Shown here in pieces: positions 43,401 to 54,427 of a stretch of 64,000 bases of DNA. The DNA lies in NCBI GenBank assembly GCA_934045075.1, contig OW203745.1, forward strand, positions 10,305,873 to 10,369,872, read 5' to 3'. The notes beneath the pieces are model-generated. The model saw only the letters and a list, made by a program, of their open reading frames with translations, ran no database searches and was not told the origin of the DNA. The stretch's first letter is position 1. Each line of letters opens with the position of its first letter. Source of the stretch: Yponomeuta sedellus (taxonomy: Eukaryota; Arthropoda; Insecta; Lepidoptera; Yponomeutidae). The position numbers and the translations under genes were made by a program.

Positions 43401-44344
43401 TTTTCGTTTTTTACGAAGCGAAACTGATTTTCGAAGCTTACAAGTATATTAAAAGCAAGGTTAAGAAGTTTTATCTGTCCCTGCAAGTTTAGTATTCGTG
43501 CATTCTCCTTTTTATTGTCTTTTCCCTATGTCTCCATATAGGTACACAATATTGTATTAATTTTTTCATTGCGTAGGTTGTTATTATAACGTATTTATTA
43601 CGTAACGTAAGTTTATCATACCTATATATGTAATTGTTTATGTAGATATATTGGTATTTATACAAGTAGTGTATTCATATTTGCACCGACTACCCGTATC
43701 TTATTTCCTTCAGCAACTTTCCATCATAAAATTTTCTGGAAGAAATTGCTTATAAGGCCACCAAGTGTCCTTTATATATTTACGAGTTTTATAATACGTG
43801 CTCTGGTGTACAATAAAGAATATTCTTATCTTATATTAGGTAACGCTATAGAGACAAACAGAAAATACTTCATTACACTAGTAGAAAGATTTAATTACAA
43901 CCATAATCGATGTAGTTTAATCCAGTAGTGTCACTGTTTGATTCATGTTCATGGTCACAGTTCATGGTCATGGTTGTCGTCCAATGTAAAACTGGCCATA
44001 CTCTACTAAAAGTCCTGTACTGGGTGTATCGTTTACCGGCACTTGCCGCTAATGGCTACATTTACGTGCTAAATTGATACAGCCCGAGTGAAAAATGTAG
44101 GTCTGTACTGCAGCGTAGAGCTTGAATATTTGTAAAGGTCTGCTAAATAGCTTGGATAGTTTTTTTTTAGGATACTTTAACCCGTTTCTTATTGCAAAAG
44201 TGACTTCATAATGTGAAATCAATCAACTATAGCCTACGACGGTCCTGGAAATAGGATAAATCGATTAAAATAATATTTGTCGAAATCTGCTGATTGGTTA
44301 AGAAGTTATGGGGGAACATAGTATTGGGCATACATACTCGTATA
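43401..44344. other. Intergenic with LINE Q 3' UTR
   Basis: 43735-43850 (+) contains TAAGGCCACCAAGTGTCC and ACAATAAAGAATATTCTTAT, a family Q-type LINE terminus. Short repeats of TTCATGGTCA occur near 43945-43975. No gene. Confidence 0.45.
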
Positions 44345-44431
44345 CTCCACCAATCCGAGTATGCCCTATACCTTCCCCAGGAAGGAGATCTGTGCCCTTC
44401 GGTGGGGAAATAATTGATTGATGATGATGAT
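44345..44431 (+). mobile_element. 5S-derived SINE, 3' end with (GAT)n tail
   Basis: TATGCCCTATACCTTCCCCA, GGAAGGAGATCTGTGCCC, then TGATTGATGATGATGAT. Like 63436-63790 it ends in GAT repeats, defining the family's 3' terminus. Confidence 0.6.
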
Positions 44432-44554
44432 ACATACATACAAGCCTTTTGACATTACCATCCTTTTGGCCTGTGCCATAGTTGAATAAAAAAGTATTTA
44501 TTTACACTTACACATTATTATGTAGATGTGGGTAGAAACATTGAGCTTTGTATC

Positions 44555-44645
44555 TACGAAATGAGAGTTTATGAAGCGTCAAGTGGCATCTTCACTCCTA
44601 CTAGATGGGTGAAGAGACCACTCGTAACCTGCAGTGGGACATAGT
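44555..44645 (-). mobile_element. SINE family C fragment, diverged
   Basis: Minus strand GTGGTCTCTTCACCCATCTA and ATGCCACTTGACGC correspond to the C tail. An old copy. Confidence 0.5.
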
Positions 44646-44795
44646 AGTGTAAACTTAAACGTGTAAAACTTAAAACGATTGTCTGAGGTTTCACCTCATT
44701 GCTTTAGATCGCTTGTGCATGCTTGGTGACTAAGCTTTCTCTCTTTCTCAGAAAATGTCTTTGCCATACAGTGGGATGAATTAAGTCTGCTTATG

Positions 44796-45007
44796 TAGTC
44801 TGTTAGCTTTTAGAATATACCTCGGCTACTATAGGATAGAATGGGAAATATTCGTGTAATAGAAATATCGGAGGTAATATGACACTTAATTTCGAAATCA
44901 AAACTAATATGACACTTATACAGGAATTAGAATTACACTCGTGTGCTTTCGGCGAAAACCGGAGCCTACTCTAGAGCCCGATGTACATTCTAAAAGCTAA
45001 CAGACTA
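44796..45007. mobile_element. MITE M1 copy 2, uninterrupted
   Basis: About 210 bp with inverted ends GTCTGTTAGCTTTTAGAATA, bounded by TA. The outermost CA of the inverted repeat seen in other copies is lost. Internal CACTCGTGTGCTTTCGGCGA is shared with copies 1 and 3. Confidence 0.85.
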
Positions 45008-45156
45008 GGTGTTACTTAGGCAACACAAGTCGATGCCAATATTGTCATGTTTCCAGTTTTAGTTTTCAATTAATTTGGCTACACTGTAGCCTCGATCTCT
45101 GTGTCCAAATTAACATGTCGCGTGTAGGTTGTGCATACAGTGCATAAATCATCAGT

Positions 45157-45179
45157 GTCGCAGCACACAGTGCTGCGAC
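45157..45179. repeat. Perfect 10-bp inverted repeat, 3-nt loop
   Basis: GTCGCAGCAC-ACA-GTGCTGCGAC. No associated gene. Confidence 0.75.
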
Positions 45180-45443
45180 TTTCAAATCGACATACAGTCC
45201 ACAAGAATTGCTTCCCTGAGCCATCTTCAAACATTAAGTACTTTTAAAACTAAAGACTTTTATTCAACACTAGCTGACTCAGCTATTCTTTAATTTTTTA
45301 TTATTATTTTCTCTCTGTAAAAACCATCCTCGAATATTAGGTAATACTCTAAAAAAAGAATGAATTTGGTTCAAAATTAGTTCAACTGCTCTCGAGATTT
45401 GCGCTTACAAATACATTCAGCGATTCATTTTTATTTTATAGAG

Positions 45444-45550
45444 ATTCTTCTTCTTCGGGCTATATTATGTAGTCCACTGCTGTACATAGCCCTCCCCAAA
45501 TAAGCGCAAGGTTGTGCCATCATTAGGGGGTAATGCCAATAATCATCACC
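45444..45550 (-). mobile_element. RTE-like LINE 3' end or derived SINE (family Y), partial
   Basis: Reversed terminus with a (GAA)n tail and GGCATTACCCCCTAATGATG, as in the copy at 8014-8273. Confidence 0.6.
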
Positions 45551-46003
45551 TTATATTGGTAATCTCATATTATAGAGATTACCAATTACTAACCCTTTCA
45601 TTTACAAAATAGTCAACATTTTGTTCCCTTTCTAGCACATCGCTCCACTGGATCTGAAACAAGCAACTTTCTTCATTAGTGGAATACCTGCCCACTTTCC
45701 GGCAAATCGCAGTTTTAATCCAGCGTAATGACTATGTTTACATACACTGTAATCCTGGAGCAAGCTTCGCCTAATTTACCTGTTATTACTTAAAGTCCTT
45801 CGTTCTATAAAGGTTTAATCTTTAGGCTAAGTGCACAGTAAAAAATATTCTTATCTTATCTTGTCTTATCTAAGTAGGATCTAATATTAGTTTTTTTTAT
45901 AAGAAAAGTCTTACGCAACCAATATTGTAAACAGCATGTTTAATTTGTTATATATTAAACGTGTCAAATCGCGATTATTTATTAGGTAAAATGTAATTAC
46001 CTT

Positions 46004-46160
46004 TTTAAAAACCTATTTAGAGGCTAAAAATTCCACCCATGCCGGGATTCGAACCCGCGACCTCTGGCTATCCGTGCCAGCGCTCTATCCAACTGAGCCA
46101 AAGGGCGACTCACCGGCATCAGTGAAATTTCGAACCTCTTTACACTATTCTCTGTATTGC
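46004..46160 (-). mobile_element. SINE family A with 11-bp target duplication
   Basis: Flanked by GTAATTACCTT (45993-46003 and 46161-46171). Minus strand: part of the 5' module with GAGGTTCGAAATTTCACTGA, then A box TGGCTCAGTTGGATAGAGCG, B box GGGTTCGAATCCC and the 3' end TAAATAGGTTTTTAAA. It is inserted in repeat Z-type sequence. Confidence 0.88.
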
Positions 46161-46394
46161 GTAATTACCTTATTAATTAACCCCCGTTTAATATATAACT
46201 ATGTATGAGTATCGCGAATTATTAAGAAATACTATGTTTAATTTGATTATTACTTTAGCTAGGATGTAAAAAAAATATATTAATACGAAATCATTATTCC
46301 AGACAAAATGGATAATTCGTTACATTGAAACAATAAATCGCTGTTTAGTCGCTCGCCAACGATTTTTTTATTTCAATGATGCGATTTTTTTATT

Positions 46395-46648
46395 TCGCTG
46401 CAGTGCGCAGGTATTCTCTCAGAGAGAGAGTATGGGCTTAATTACTACGCGTGCCCACCGCCGAGATATTGAACACCTCAGACACCCAGGTTTCCTCATG
46501 CTGTTTTTCTTCACCGTTAGCAATTGCTATTGTTACTATAACTTCACAAATGTACTTCAAAGATAATGGTACATGCCCGTAGCGGGAATCGAACCTGGAT
46601 CTCTTGCTCCGAAGTCAATTGTTCTACCCACTGGGCTACCGCTACTCC
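46395..46648 (-). mobile_element. SINE family D, near full length
   Basis: Minus strand: tRNA head GCGGTAGCCCAGTGGGTAGA and AGGTTCGATTCCC, central AACGGTGAAGAAAAACAGCA, and the D tail to ACCTGCGCACTGCAG. An internal stretch between the two blocks is shortened. Confidence 0.8.
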
Positions 46649-46924
46649 AATGATAAAAATACAATTGAAGTTTTCCAATCATATGTTTTGTAAATAAAAA
46701 ACTGAATTAGACTGTAATAATATCGTAGAAATTGCAATTTGTATTTACAATATTATTATTATAATTATATATTTTTATATCACTTTCTATTTATGTAAGT
46801 ATATCATTATTTATCGGTATCTATTTTGGGTTAGTACAATTATTTTCTTAATTAAGCATGTTTTATTTAAATCTATCTGAAATATTTTGATTTATTGGTA
46901 CATCTACTTCCTTCTCCAATATAT

Positions 46925-47045
46925 TGCTCCAGTCCATCCAAAGGTTGTCTGGAAGAGATAACTTTTACTGATAAGGCCGCCGTCTATACTCTTAGGTTAA
47001 GAAATATCTGTGTATTTTTTATGTACAATAAAGTGTTCTCTATCT
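46925..47045 (+). mobile_element. LINE 3' UTR copy (Q/G type)
   Basis: TAAGGCCGCCGTCTATACTC, TTAGGTTAAGAAATATCTGT and ACAATAAAGTGTTCTCTATC in order. This copy links the Q and G variants as one LINE family's 3' UTR. Confidence 0.6.
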
Positions 47046-47177
47046 ATGTTGTTTGTTAGCCTTTTGCGACGACTTTATAAAAGCTGTGGCTACAAGATTG
47101 CTACGCAGGCCGTAGCAATTCGTAGCGGTGCTACGAAATTACGTAGCTGTGTACGTAGCATACGATCCTTGAGAAGT

Positions 47178-47400
47178 ATGTGTAGTGTTACTTTGAATGA
47201 CAGGATACGCAATAGTCTGATTAGAGAACGTTGTGGACTGAAAGAGGATGTAGTGACTAGAATTTATTGAGAAAGGAATGTTGCGTTGGTTTGGACATGA
47301 GGAGAGGATGAAGGAAGAAAGATTGACGAAACAAATATATATTGCGAATGTGAGTGGAAGGGCTGGTAAGGGATGTCCCAAGCGAACATACTTCAACCAA
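47178..47400 (+). pseudogene. LINE reverse-transcriptase C-terminus (family X)
   Basis: NDRIRNSLIRERCGLKEDVV, a frameshift near 47268, then EKGMLRWFGHEERMKEERLT, KQIYIANVSGRAGKG. This is the post-RT region of a lepidopteran LINE; the final residues of the family (SLVSAYPSGIQA type) are missing. CGTAGC/GCTACG words crowd the preceding 80 bp. A SINE A fragment begins immediately after. Confidence 0.7.
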
Positions 47401-47405
47401 ATAGG

Positions 47406-47455
47406 AGTTCGAGTCCCGGCATGGGTGGGATTTTTAGCCTTTAAATAGGTTTATA
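47406..47455 (+). mobile_element. SINE family A, 3' fragment
   Basis: Starts at the B box (GAGTTCGAGTCCCGGC) and ends TTTAAATAGGTTTATAAAAT. Confidence 0.75.
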
Positions 47456-47825
47456 AAATACCTATTTTATTATTACGTTTGTACTCAGTATTATTATTGA
47501 ATTTTTACCTTCACCCAGCACATCTGCTAACGAAAAAAGCTCAGCATAACGAACCGTTAAATCTCCTCTGTTTGTCTTAATACTTGACTGCTTACGTGAC
47601 AACGTTGAAATGTATGAAAACATTTTCTGTGTTATTCTATTTGGTTAAAATATAGGCACAAGTTGACTCAAAGGGTGGGTACTGAAAAAAGGTTTGGTAA
47701 AAATACTAATGGTTTGTATTTTTATTTTTTGGTCGTGAAAAAGCGGGAAAAAATTGAAACTTGTAATAACAACTTTCAGTATTAGCTTACAAAGAAACTT
47801 CTAGATAAATAGGACAAATGAGATA

Positions 47826-47935
47826 GAGAACACTTTATTGTATATAAAAATGGAAATAACACGGATATTTCCTAACCTAAAAGTACACACGGCGCATTAT
47901 CACTAAAAATGATCTCTTCCTGACAACTTTACCAT
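47826..47935 (-). mobile_element. LINE 3' UTR copy (family G)
   Basis: Minus strand TTTAGGTTAGGAAATATCCG and CAATAAAGTGTTCTCTATCT. Confidence 0.6.
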
Positions 47936-48009
47936 TATTTACTTACCTTAATTTCCTGTTATTTTCTTACGAATAACAAAACTTTTTATAATTTTTTTAT
48001 TTAATCAAT

Positions 48010-48150
48010 AAACGTCCCACTGCAAGGTACAGGGAGAGAATATGGGCTTAATTACCATATGTGCCCTTCGCGGATTGGCAATTTCAAGCGCTGAGGTCTT
48101 TGAACACTTTAGACGCTCGGATTTGGTCACGATGTTTTCCTTAACAATAA
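48010..48150 (-). mobile_element. SINE family D fragment
   Basis: Reversed CGTCCCACTGCAAGG, GGATTGGCAATTTCAAGCGC and CACGATGTTTTCCTTAAC. It meets an oppositely oriented LINE end. Confidence 0.65.
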
Positions 48151-48157
48151 GCGATTA

Positions 48158-48232
48158 CAGGGAGAAGTGGGAGGCAAAAGGGGAGGCCTTTACCCAGCAG
48201 TGTGACACAATTGAGGCTACATAAAAAAACAT
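48158..48232 (+). mobile_element. RTE-like LINE C-terminal scrap
   Basis: Encodes REKWEAKGEAFTQQCDTIEA, related to the conserved DR-x-x-W...QQW ending of RTE-like ORFs, and ends GGCTACATAAAAAAAC, the same terminal word as SINE family D. Confidence 0.55.
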
Positions 48233-48236
48233 AAAA

Positions 48237-48355
48237 TATGACATAACCTCACGCCAGACCAGGGACTGCCACTTGCTACGATCCTGAAAGGTTACCATCG
48301 CTTCATCAACGCTCATAAGTCGTTGCATGCACGCACGACGGTTCCGGGTACTTTT
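48237..48355 (-). mobile_element. LINE 3' end, family X
   Basis: Minus strand: CATGCAACGACTTATGAGCG, TTGATGAAGCGATGGTAACC, CAGGATCGTAGCAAGTGGCA..., ending GCGTGAGGTTATGTCATA. Confidence 0.65.
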
Positions 48356-48624
48356 TATCTTCCCTTTTACATAAAAAAATATGTATACGTTTACTACGTT
48401 ACTAACTGTTGGTTAAATTCTACGAAGGATCTTATATTTTCTACAAATTTTGCGAAATCACGGAGGTGAATTTAATTTGTTTGTATTTTTCCTGCAGAGA
48501 AAAACAGACCAAGTGCGATTCGTAGTCGTACATCGAGGGTTCTATTACATTTCAAGAGAAAAAGCTTTCTACAGATCAGATAAACAGACAAATAAACAGA
48601 GAGACTAACAGACATAAGAATATA

Positions 48625-48795
48625 TGATAAGAATATTTTTTATTGTATACCAGGAAAAAACAAACATAAAATAATAACAAAGATACAGTACAATTGGCGG
48701 CCTTATTGCTTAGACCAATTTCTCCAGACAACCAACGATGGAGAGTTGCTGAAGGAAAAGTGAGCCGTCTCGCGTAGTTGGTGCATAATATTTAT
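48625..48795 (-). mobile_element. LINE 3' UTR copy (family Q)
   Basis: Minus strand: GGTTGTCTGGAGAAATTGGT, CTAAGCAATAAGGCCGCCAA, TTGTACTGTATC and ACAATAAAAAATATTCTTAT. Confidence 0.6.
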
Positions 48796-48799
48796 TTGA

Positions 48800-49670
48800 T
48801 TTATTTCACGAAATATTTATTTATTTGTATATACATTACACTACCAGGATTACCTAATTCGATAGTGCAGGAACCTTAACTTACAATTAGTTGCAAAATC
48901 AAGCTACTACAGCGGATAAACTAACACTATGTACATCAATAAACTTATAACTAAAATTGTTAATATAAATATTGTAATACAACATAGAAAATTACAAAAC
49001 AAACTATCCCATAACGGATAACATAGCACATTTAAAACAGCCTCCGTAAACCCTCTCAGGGAACAGTTAAATAAGTCGACATGATTAGCAACAGTGTTGA
49101 GCGTACGCGCAGCGCGGGTGCCGGGTTTATTATAATTCCCCGCAACACCTTAAAAACGTATACTGCTAGGGAGAGACTCCTCCTCACTTCTAACCTGCAA
49201 TAACCTACCATGCCCATTAATGAATAATGATAGACATACTTATACTTAAAAATAATAAAGTTACATAAACAATTACATTATTAAACATATAGTAATTATA
49301 AACATACATAAAATTACTATAGTTCATACTACATAGGAATAAAATCACTCAAATACCATTATTGCTGTGATTTAAAATAACATGGATAACAAAAGTAACC
49401 AAACGAGTATCAACCTATGCCTTGGTTACGTCAATAAACAAAAGTTAAATTAAATTACAATGTCGTGTACGATGAAGCATGAAAAGATATAGAAATAACT
49501 TTCAAAGTCAGATTGGTGGGATACATCTATGCAACATTTAAAACACAATTATAGTTAAATAAATAATAATAGAAACGACTTTAAAATACCCAACATACGT
49601 GTAGATAAAACTTCTCATAATAAATAAAAAGTTAATATATACTGTATTATACGTTTTTTTTTAATGTAGC
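48800..49670. other. AT-rich intergenic
   Basis: Very AT-rich with no motif-bearing ORF. Contains ATTTATTTATTTGTATATAC; no repeat boundary resolved. Confidence 0.4.
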
Positions 49671-49671
49671 T

Positions 49672-49755
49672 TACGCTTATGACCACTTTAAGCGCTGAAG
49701 TGTTTGAACACCTCAGAAGCTGAGGTTTTCTCACTATGTTTTTCGTTATCGTTAA
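49672..49755 (-). mobile_element. SINE family D fragment
   Basis: Reversed TGAACACCTCAGAAGCTGAG, GTTTTCTCACTATG block. Confidence 0.5.
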
Positions 49756-49831
49756 GATAAAATCAAGATCAAATTTGGGGTAAAGATTGAATGACTAATG
49801 TGATTACGAATGTTTGATTACTATGAAAATA

Positions 49832-50020
49832 CATAACATAACATTTACATACTAACACATACATTGCTTCTAGCCCCACACTAGGATACCCTGTGTCGTG
49901 GGTACCAGAAACAGCGACAATACAAACATGGAAACATCCAAGACCTGGGGTGTTTTTTTTGTCCCCGGCCGGGGATCGAACCCGGGACCTCTCGAATCGT
50001 AGGCATATGCACTACCGCTT
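49832..50020 (-). mobile_element. SINE family B, second copy
   Basis: Minus strand shares with the 25916 copy the B box GGGTTCGATCCCC, GGGACAAAAAA, CTTGGATGTTTCCATG, TACCCACGACACAGGG and the TTATGTTATG tail. The extreme 5' head (A box) is degraded. Confidence 0.75.
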
Positions 50021-50461
50021 TACATTTACATAAATACATTTAGAGCACTATTTTATAACCTACCGTGCTACTAGGGGGCCCCAATATTGGTTAGTCCTTC
50101 TGTGACGGAACCCCAAAAATCAAACCAAGGCACGGTTAGCAAAAAAGGCCCATAAATAAAAATATCCAGAAATTTTTACGCCCAAACCGGATGTGTGGAA
50201 GAAAATATCTCTTCCTCCGACCACTTGAGATGTGGCGTTGCTTATTTATGGCCCCGCTCAGAAAAGGGCGGTTCTGTACCGCATACACAATTGGAGTGGC
50301 ATATTTTTGCTGCCAGTACCGAGGTAAAGAGCTGCGGTGAGATTTGAGGGTCTTGCGGCGTTTGGAAAATGTACAAGGATGCGGAGGAATGATTCGGATC
50401 ATTTTGTACGAAATTGCTTTCTATAAAACCTTATACTTTAATTACGGCATTTCTGTTTTGA

Positions 50462-50580
50462 CGACCTCAATGGCGCAGCGGTTTGGTACGATATCTGTAA
50501 AACCGAAGGTCTCGGGTTCGTTCCCTGGAAGGGTCAAACTAGGAAACGAACTTTTCTAGTTTGTCTTGGGTCTAGGATGT
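50462..50580 (+). mobile_element. tRNA-derived SINE family E (single copy)
   Basis: A box TGGCGCAGCGG and B box GGGTTCGTTCCC with tRNA-like spacing, then a body rich in paired words (AACTAGGAAACG / CTAGTTTGTC). It resembles the family B head (GACCTC-TGGCGCAGCGG), so both may derive from the same tRNA type. Confidence 0.6.
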
Positions 50581-50596
50581 TATATATGTATTTATT

Positions 50597-50701
50597 AAAA
50601 ACCTATTTAGAGGCTTAAAAATCTACCCATAACGGGATTCGAACCCGCGACCTCTGGCTATCCGTGCCAGCGCTCTTTCCAACTGAGCTAATGGGCGACT
50701 C
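50597..50701 (-). mobile_element. SINE family A, short form with 11-bp target duplication
   Basis: Flanked by ATGTATTTATT (50586-50596 and 50702-50712). Consists only of the tRNA-like head (A box TTAGCTCAGTTGGAAAGAGC, B box GGGTTCGAATCCC) and the 3' tail; the upstream module of the long form is absent. Confidence 0.88.
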
Positions 50702-50899
50702 ATGTATTTATTGTATTAAATGTATTAAAGTTAGCACCTGTTACATGAGTCATTTACTTAGTATATGGCTAACGAGATCTGTATAACATGTCCGTGAATA
50801 TATATTATTATAATTATTGTAATCTAATTATCTAAATTAGTTTGGACATGTGGAAAGGATGAAGAGAAAAGATTGACGAAATAAATATACAAATATTAA

Positions 50900-51065
50900 A
50901 CGGTTAATCGCGATTATTCATTAGATAAAACGTCAATTGTTGTGGGTAGTCACTTTTAGTTTTTCGCAGCGGGCCGACACACAATAATCCCTACGCCCGC
51001 GGACAGGTCCAGTGATAACAATTTATTTAACTATGTATGAGTATCGCGAATCATTGAGGAATACT
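50900..51065. repeat. Unclassified repeat Z, uninterrupted copy
   Basis: TAATCGCGATTATTCATTAG, GTGGGTAGTCACTTTTAG, TACGCCCGCGGACAGGTCC, and CTATGTATGAGTATCGCGAA. Other copies are at 45.95-46.24 kb (split by SINE A) and 53.5-53.84 kb (split by MITE M1). A LINE X scrap (TTTGGACATGTGGAAAGGAT) lies just before it at 50838-50890. Confidence 0.65.
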
Positions 51066-51185
51066 AAAACAAATATATATTGCGATGAAGCGACGGCGAT
51101 CTGTCAGGATCGTGGCAAGTAGCAGTCCCTGGTCTCTGCCTATCCCTCTAGGATACAAGCGTGAGTCTGCTATGTTATGTTTTAT
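51066..51185 (+). mobile_element. LINE 3' end, family X
   Basis: AAACAAATATATATTGCGAT, then GAAGCGACGGCGATCTGTCA, GGTCTCTGCCTATCCCTCTA and a TTATG tail. The first words also occur at 47330-47350 in the coding fragment, so this copy joins both parts of family X across an internal deletion. Confidence 0.65.
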
Positions 51186-51389
51186 TTCTAAATCAGATGA
51201 CTGTCAGCCTGTCTGGGTTAAATGGCTTTAAAAATTAAAATTACCTATATAATGAACTACTTTTAGCTTTTACGCGAGTGTTTTAGCACGGTTGTCAACG
51301 GCTGGATTGCGAAATCATTATGTTAAGAATTTATTTGATTCAATCTTATCTTAATACTAATGTTGATATTATAATTGAAACATTTTTGC

Positions 51390-51727
51390 AGCTTATAGAT
51401 ACGCCTCACTGCAGGCATAGGACTTCTCTGAGAAAGAAATTATGGGCTTAGTTACGACGCGTGCCCGCCGTGGATTACATGTATCGTGCATGTTCAAGCG
51501 CAGAAGTAGTTAAACACCACAGACACTTAGGTTTACGAAGAATGTTTGATTCCTAGTTAGCAAGTATTGCTTCTATCTTTAAATAAAGATTTAAAAAAAA
51601 AGTATTGCTACAATAACTTCACAAACACAATCTTAGAAAAAAAAACTCATTGGTACATGCCTGGATGCGAACCCACGACCTCCCGATCGGGAAGCCGTTG
51701 TTCTACCGCTCCGCTACCACTGCTCCC
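51390..51727 (-). mobile_element. SINE family D, full length
   Basis: Minus strand: tRNA head AGTGGTAGCGGAGCGGTAGA and GGGTTCGCATCC, an intervening A-rich expansion, a degraded central block, GGTGTTTAACTACTTCTGCG, GGCGGGCACGCGTCGTAACT and the tail to GCAGTGAGGCGT. Confidence 0.75.
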
Positions 51728-52424
51728 ATTTAAAAAGAAAAAAAAAACAAATTCTAAGAAATAGTTGTAAACAATATCTTCTTAGCGTGTTTAAAGAATA
51801 CAGCATTTTTGAGCATTTTGAGGCATTTTTTGTATGTAATATATTAGAAGCAAGAGTTTGTACCTACCTAACAAGATTCCATGAGCGCAATCAATAAATT
51901 GCAATGCTAAACCAGATAAAACATGAGCCAAACCTTGCTAAATGGTTGGGGCCAAAAGTTCTGACCAAAATTGATTGATTGATTTGGACCAAATATTGGT
52001 CCCTATCAGAATAATATGCCGCAATAGTATTATTACTATTGGAAGGAAGTTTATCTAACCGACAATAGTCACAGAGTAGAAGTAATCTAATGAGGTTGCG
52101 GGAACTTGGGCCAATCCAAACCCTTCAAACTAACCTAACCCAAGCCATCATAAGTTACGCCCAAATATTGTTCTACGGCCCTTTGCAGTAAGAACGGTAT
52201 GAAGTTAACAACCTACGCCCTAATGCTATTATACAAGGGTTTCCCAGCATTTCTCCACACAATGTAATGAGACAGAAAGATAGTCTTTAAAGTAAACATT
52301 TTGTTTTTATAGTGAATGATGTGTTTGAGTTTGAATTCTTGTCTGCTGCGTATTCATGTATTATTTGTGAAACAAAAAAACACTTAAAATTGAATCAATA
52401 CGTTCCTTGTATTTCCTACCTCTT
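51728..52424. other. Intergenic
   Basis: No supported gene. Contains TTGATTGATTGATTTGG near 51970. Confidence 0.4.
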
Positions 52425-52432
52425 TGAGCCAA

Positions 52433-53007
52433 ACAGTGTTAGGCGTAGTTAACTACTTTTTTGTAATCAGATTACTAACTACAATTAAAAGTAGTAAGCT
52501 ATATGTAGTTGTGTTATAAACTACATGTAGTTAACTACAGTAATCAAACTACATTAAATGTAGTTTGATTGCTGTAATCATAACTACTTATGATTAGTGA
52601 TTAGCTGAGTTGTAAAAACTTATATTTCCGTTCGTTCACACAATAGTAGCGAACGGATGTGCACACTGTCAGTTACAATTAAATACATTATCCTGCATGC
52701 GTCGCACCAAAAAAAACACATATACCCAACATGCAGGGAGTAGATAGTGCGCTCTAACTACCTACGTAGAAAACGACAAGTCGATACTTGAACGGCACGC
52801 GCGCCACGCCTTTGTTTTTTTATACGCAAGTTTATTTAAAAATGTAGTTATAAAAAGTAATCTTGTAATCGTGATTGCAACTACAATTTGCAGTTAGTAA
52901 TCAAAATGTTTAAACTTATCCTGATTACTTTATGTAGTTTGTAATCGTGATTATCAACTACTTTAGGTAATCGAAGTTAGTAGTTAGATTACATTTTGCC
53001 CCAGACT
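52433..53007. mobile_element. hAT-like MITE with dense subterminal motifs
   Basis: Flanked by an 8-bp direct repeat, TGAGCCAA and TGAGCTAA (52425-52432, 53008-53015; one mismatch), the hAT duplication length. Short imperfect ends pair (ACAGTGTTAGGC against AGTCTGGGGC). Interior sequence within 150 bp of each end repeats GTAGTT, GTAATC and their reverses more than twenty times. No transposase. Confidence 0.7.
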
Positions 53008-53257
53008 TGAGCTAAACTGTTTAGTGCTAATTCAACCTTAAATAAAAAACTTCTAGACAACATAATCATTTGTTCTGGTCCCAGACTAGAATAGCCTGGT
53101 AAGCAGGCAAGGACATCGCATACGGAAACAAAACTACACCAAGAATGTGGCTGTTTGTACAAATCAAATACGGTGGATCACTTTTTATTTTATCAGTCAA
53201 GCATGTTAGCCGCTAGACTAACGAAGGAGTCGATGTTTCCAATTTCAATATCTACCC

Positions 53258-53445
53258 TTGTATATCCCCACTGCTGGGGCACGGGTTTCTTTCTACATCG
53301 CAGGAAGGTTAGAACATACTCCACCACGGGAACCAAGTCCGGGTTGGTGGAGGATTGTAAGACAGTGGCGGGCCTTACAGTCAAAAGTTATCAAGCCACC
53401 CATACGGCCTCTGACGTGGCTTAACGACTGCCATTACATGAGAGC
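53258..53445 (-). mobile_element. 5S-derived SINE, 5'-truncated
   Basis: Reversed 3' half: CTGCTGGGGCACGGGTTTC, CTTACAGTCAAAAGTTATCA, ACTGCCATTACATGAGAG. The 5S head is absent. Confidence 0.7.
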
Positions 53446-53504
53446 ATGGTGCTGCAGTTACCGTGGTCACGGGTAGACTAAAATGGCGAGTTCAGTTAAT
53501 GATA

Positions 53505-53842
53505 GTGGGTAGTTACTTTTAGTATTTCATACACACACAACACTCACTACGCCCGCGGATAGGTCCGGTGATTAGGCTATGTACAGTCTGTTAGCTTTTA
53601 GAATATATCTCGGGCTCTAGGGTAGGCTTCGGTTTTCGCCGAAAGCACACGAGTGTAATGCTACTTCCTGCTCTGTGTAAAACTTTTTTTTACTATTTTG
53701 ATAAGTTATGTAAAGTTATAAATACAAATACAAAATAAACCTTACCTTATTGCAATATGATCGGTTTTCCGATAGCAGCTGAGGTATATTCTAAAAGAAA
53801 GGCGACTGTATGAGTATCGCGAATCATTAAGAAGTACTTCTA
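53505..53842. repeat. Repeat Z copy split by MITE M1
   Basis: GTGGGTAGTTACTTTTAGTA, TACGCCCGCGGATAGGTCC, GGCTATG, then the MITE, then TGAGTATCGCGAATCATTAA. Compare the continuous copy at 50900-51065. Confidence 0.7.
53582..53810. mobile_element. MITE M1 copy 3
   Basis: Left end TACAGTCTGTTAGCTTTTAG, right end GACTGTA with a diverged AAAGAAAGGC stretch inside. Internal words are those of copies 1 and 2. The target TA is confirmed by the uninterrupted repeat Z sequence CTATG-TA-TGAGT. Confidence 0.85.
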
Positions 53843-54427
53843 ACTCTCTTGTTCTGTGCTTGCGACTAGTCCACAGATGGTCTGTGAAGGGTTCGGCGGA
53901 AGATTAAATAACAATTTGCATTAGGAACAGACGTGACAACACGGCCTCAGCCCGTCTAAGTGCCGTTTATGGCCCACAATACGTGTTTTATGCTGATGCG
54001 GATGTTCTGTGAATTTGGTAGGTCTCGTTTCTTTATTTGTCTATGTCACAGCGTAGAACAGCTTAGAAAAAATAAGGAGGAAGACGCCACTCTACTTAGG
54101 CATCTTTCTCGCTCTAGCAAGTAGGCTTTTAATGAATCTGAATAAGCGCAACTAGCAAAGCACTACAGCACTAAAACACGGAAAAAAATATTTTTAATTT
54201 TTAAATTCGCAGTAGGTGCGCTATTGTAGAAGTATGATTTGGAGCTAGTGCCGAGTTTCATTATAAGCACATACATTTTGAGCACTGACTTTAAAATAAA
54301 TTTCCACAATACCCAGTATCTTAGAAATACTTTGTACAATATTGCACAATACCTTGTCTACTTTATATTTTTTGAAATTATCTGTGTGTTTTTATTGTTG
54401 TAGTGTCAGTTAGTTAGTTTGTTAAAC
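53843..54427. other. Intergenic
   Basis: No supported feature. Confidence 0.4.
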
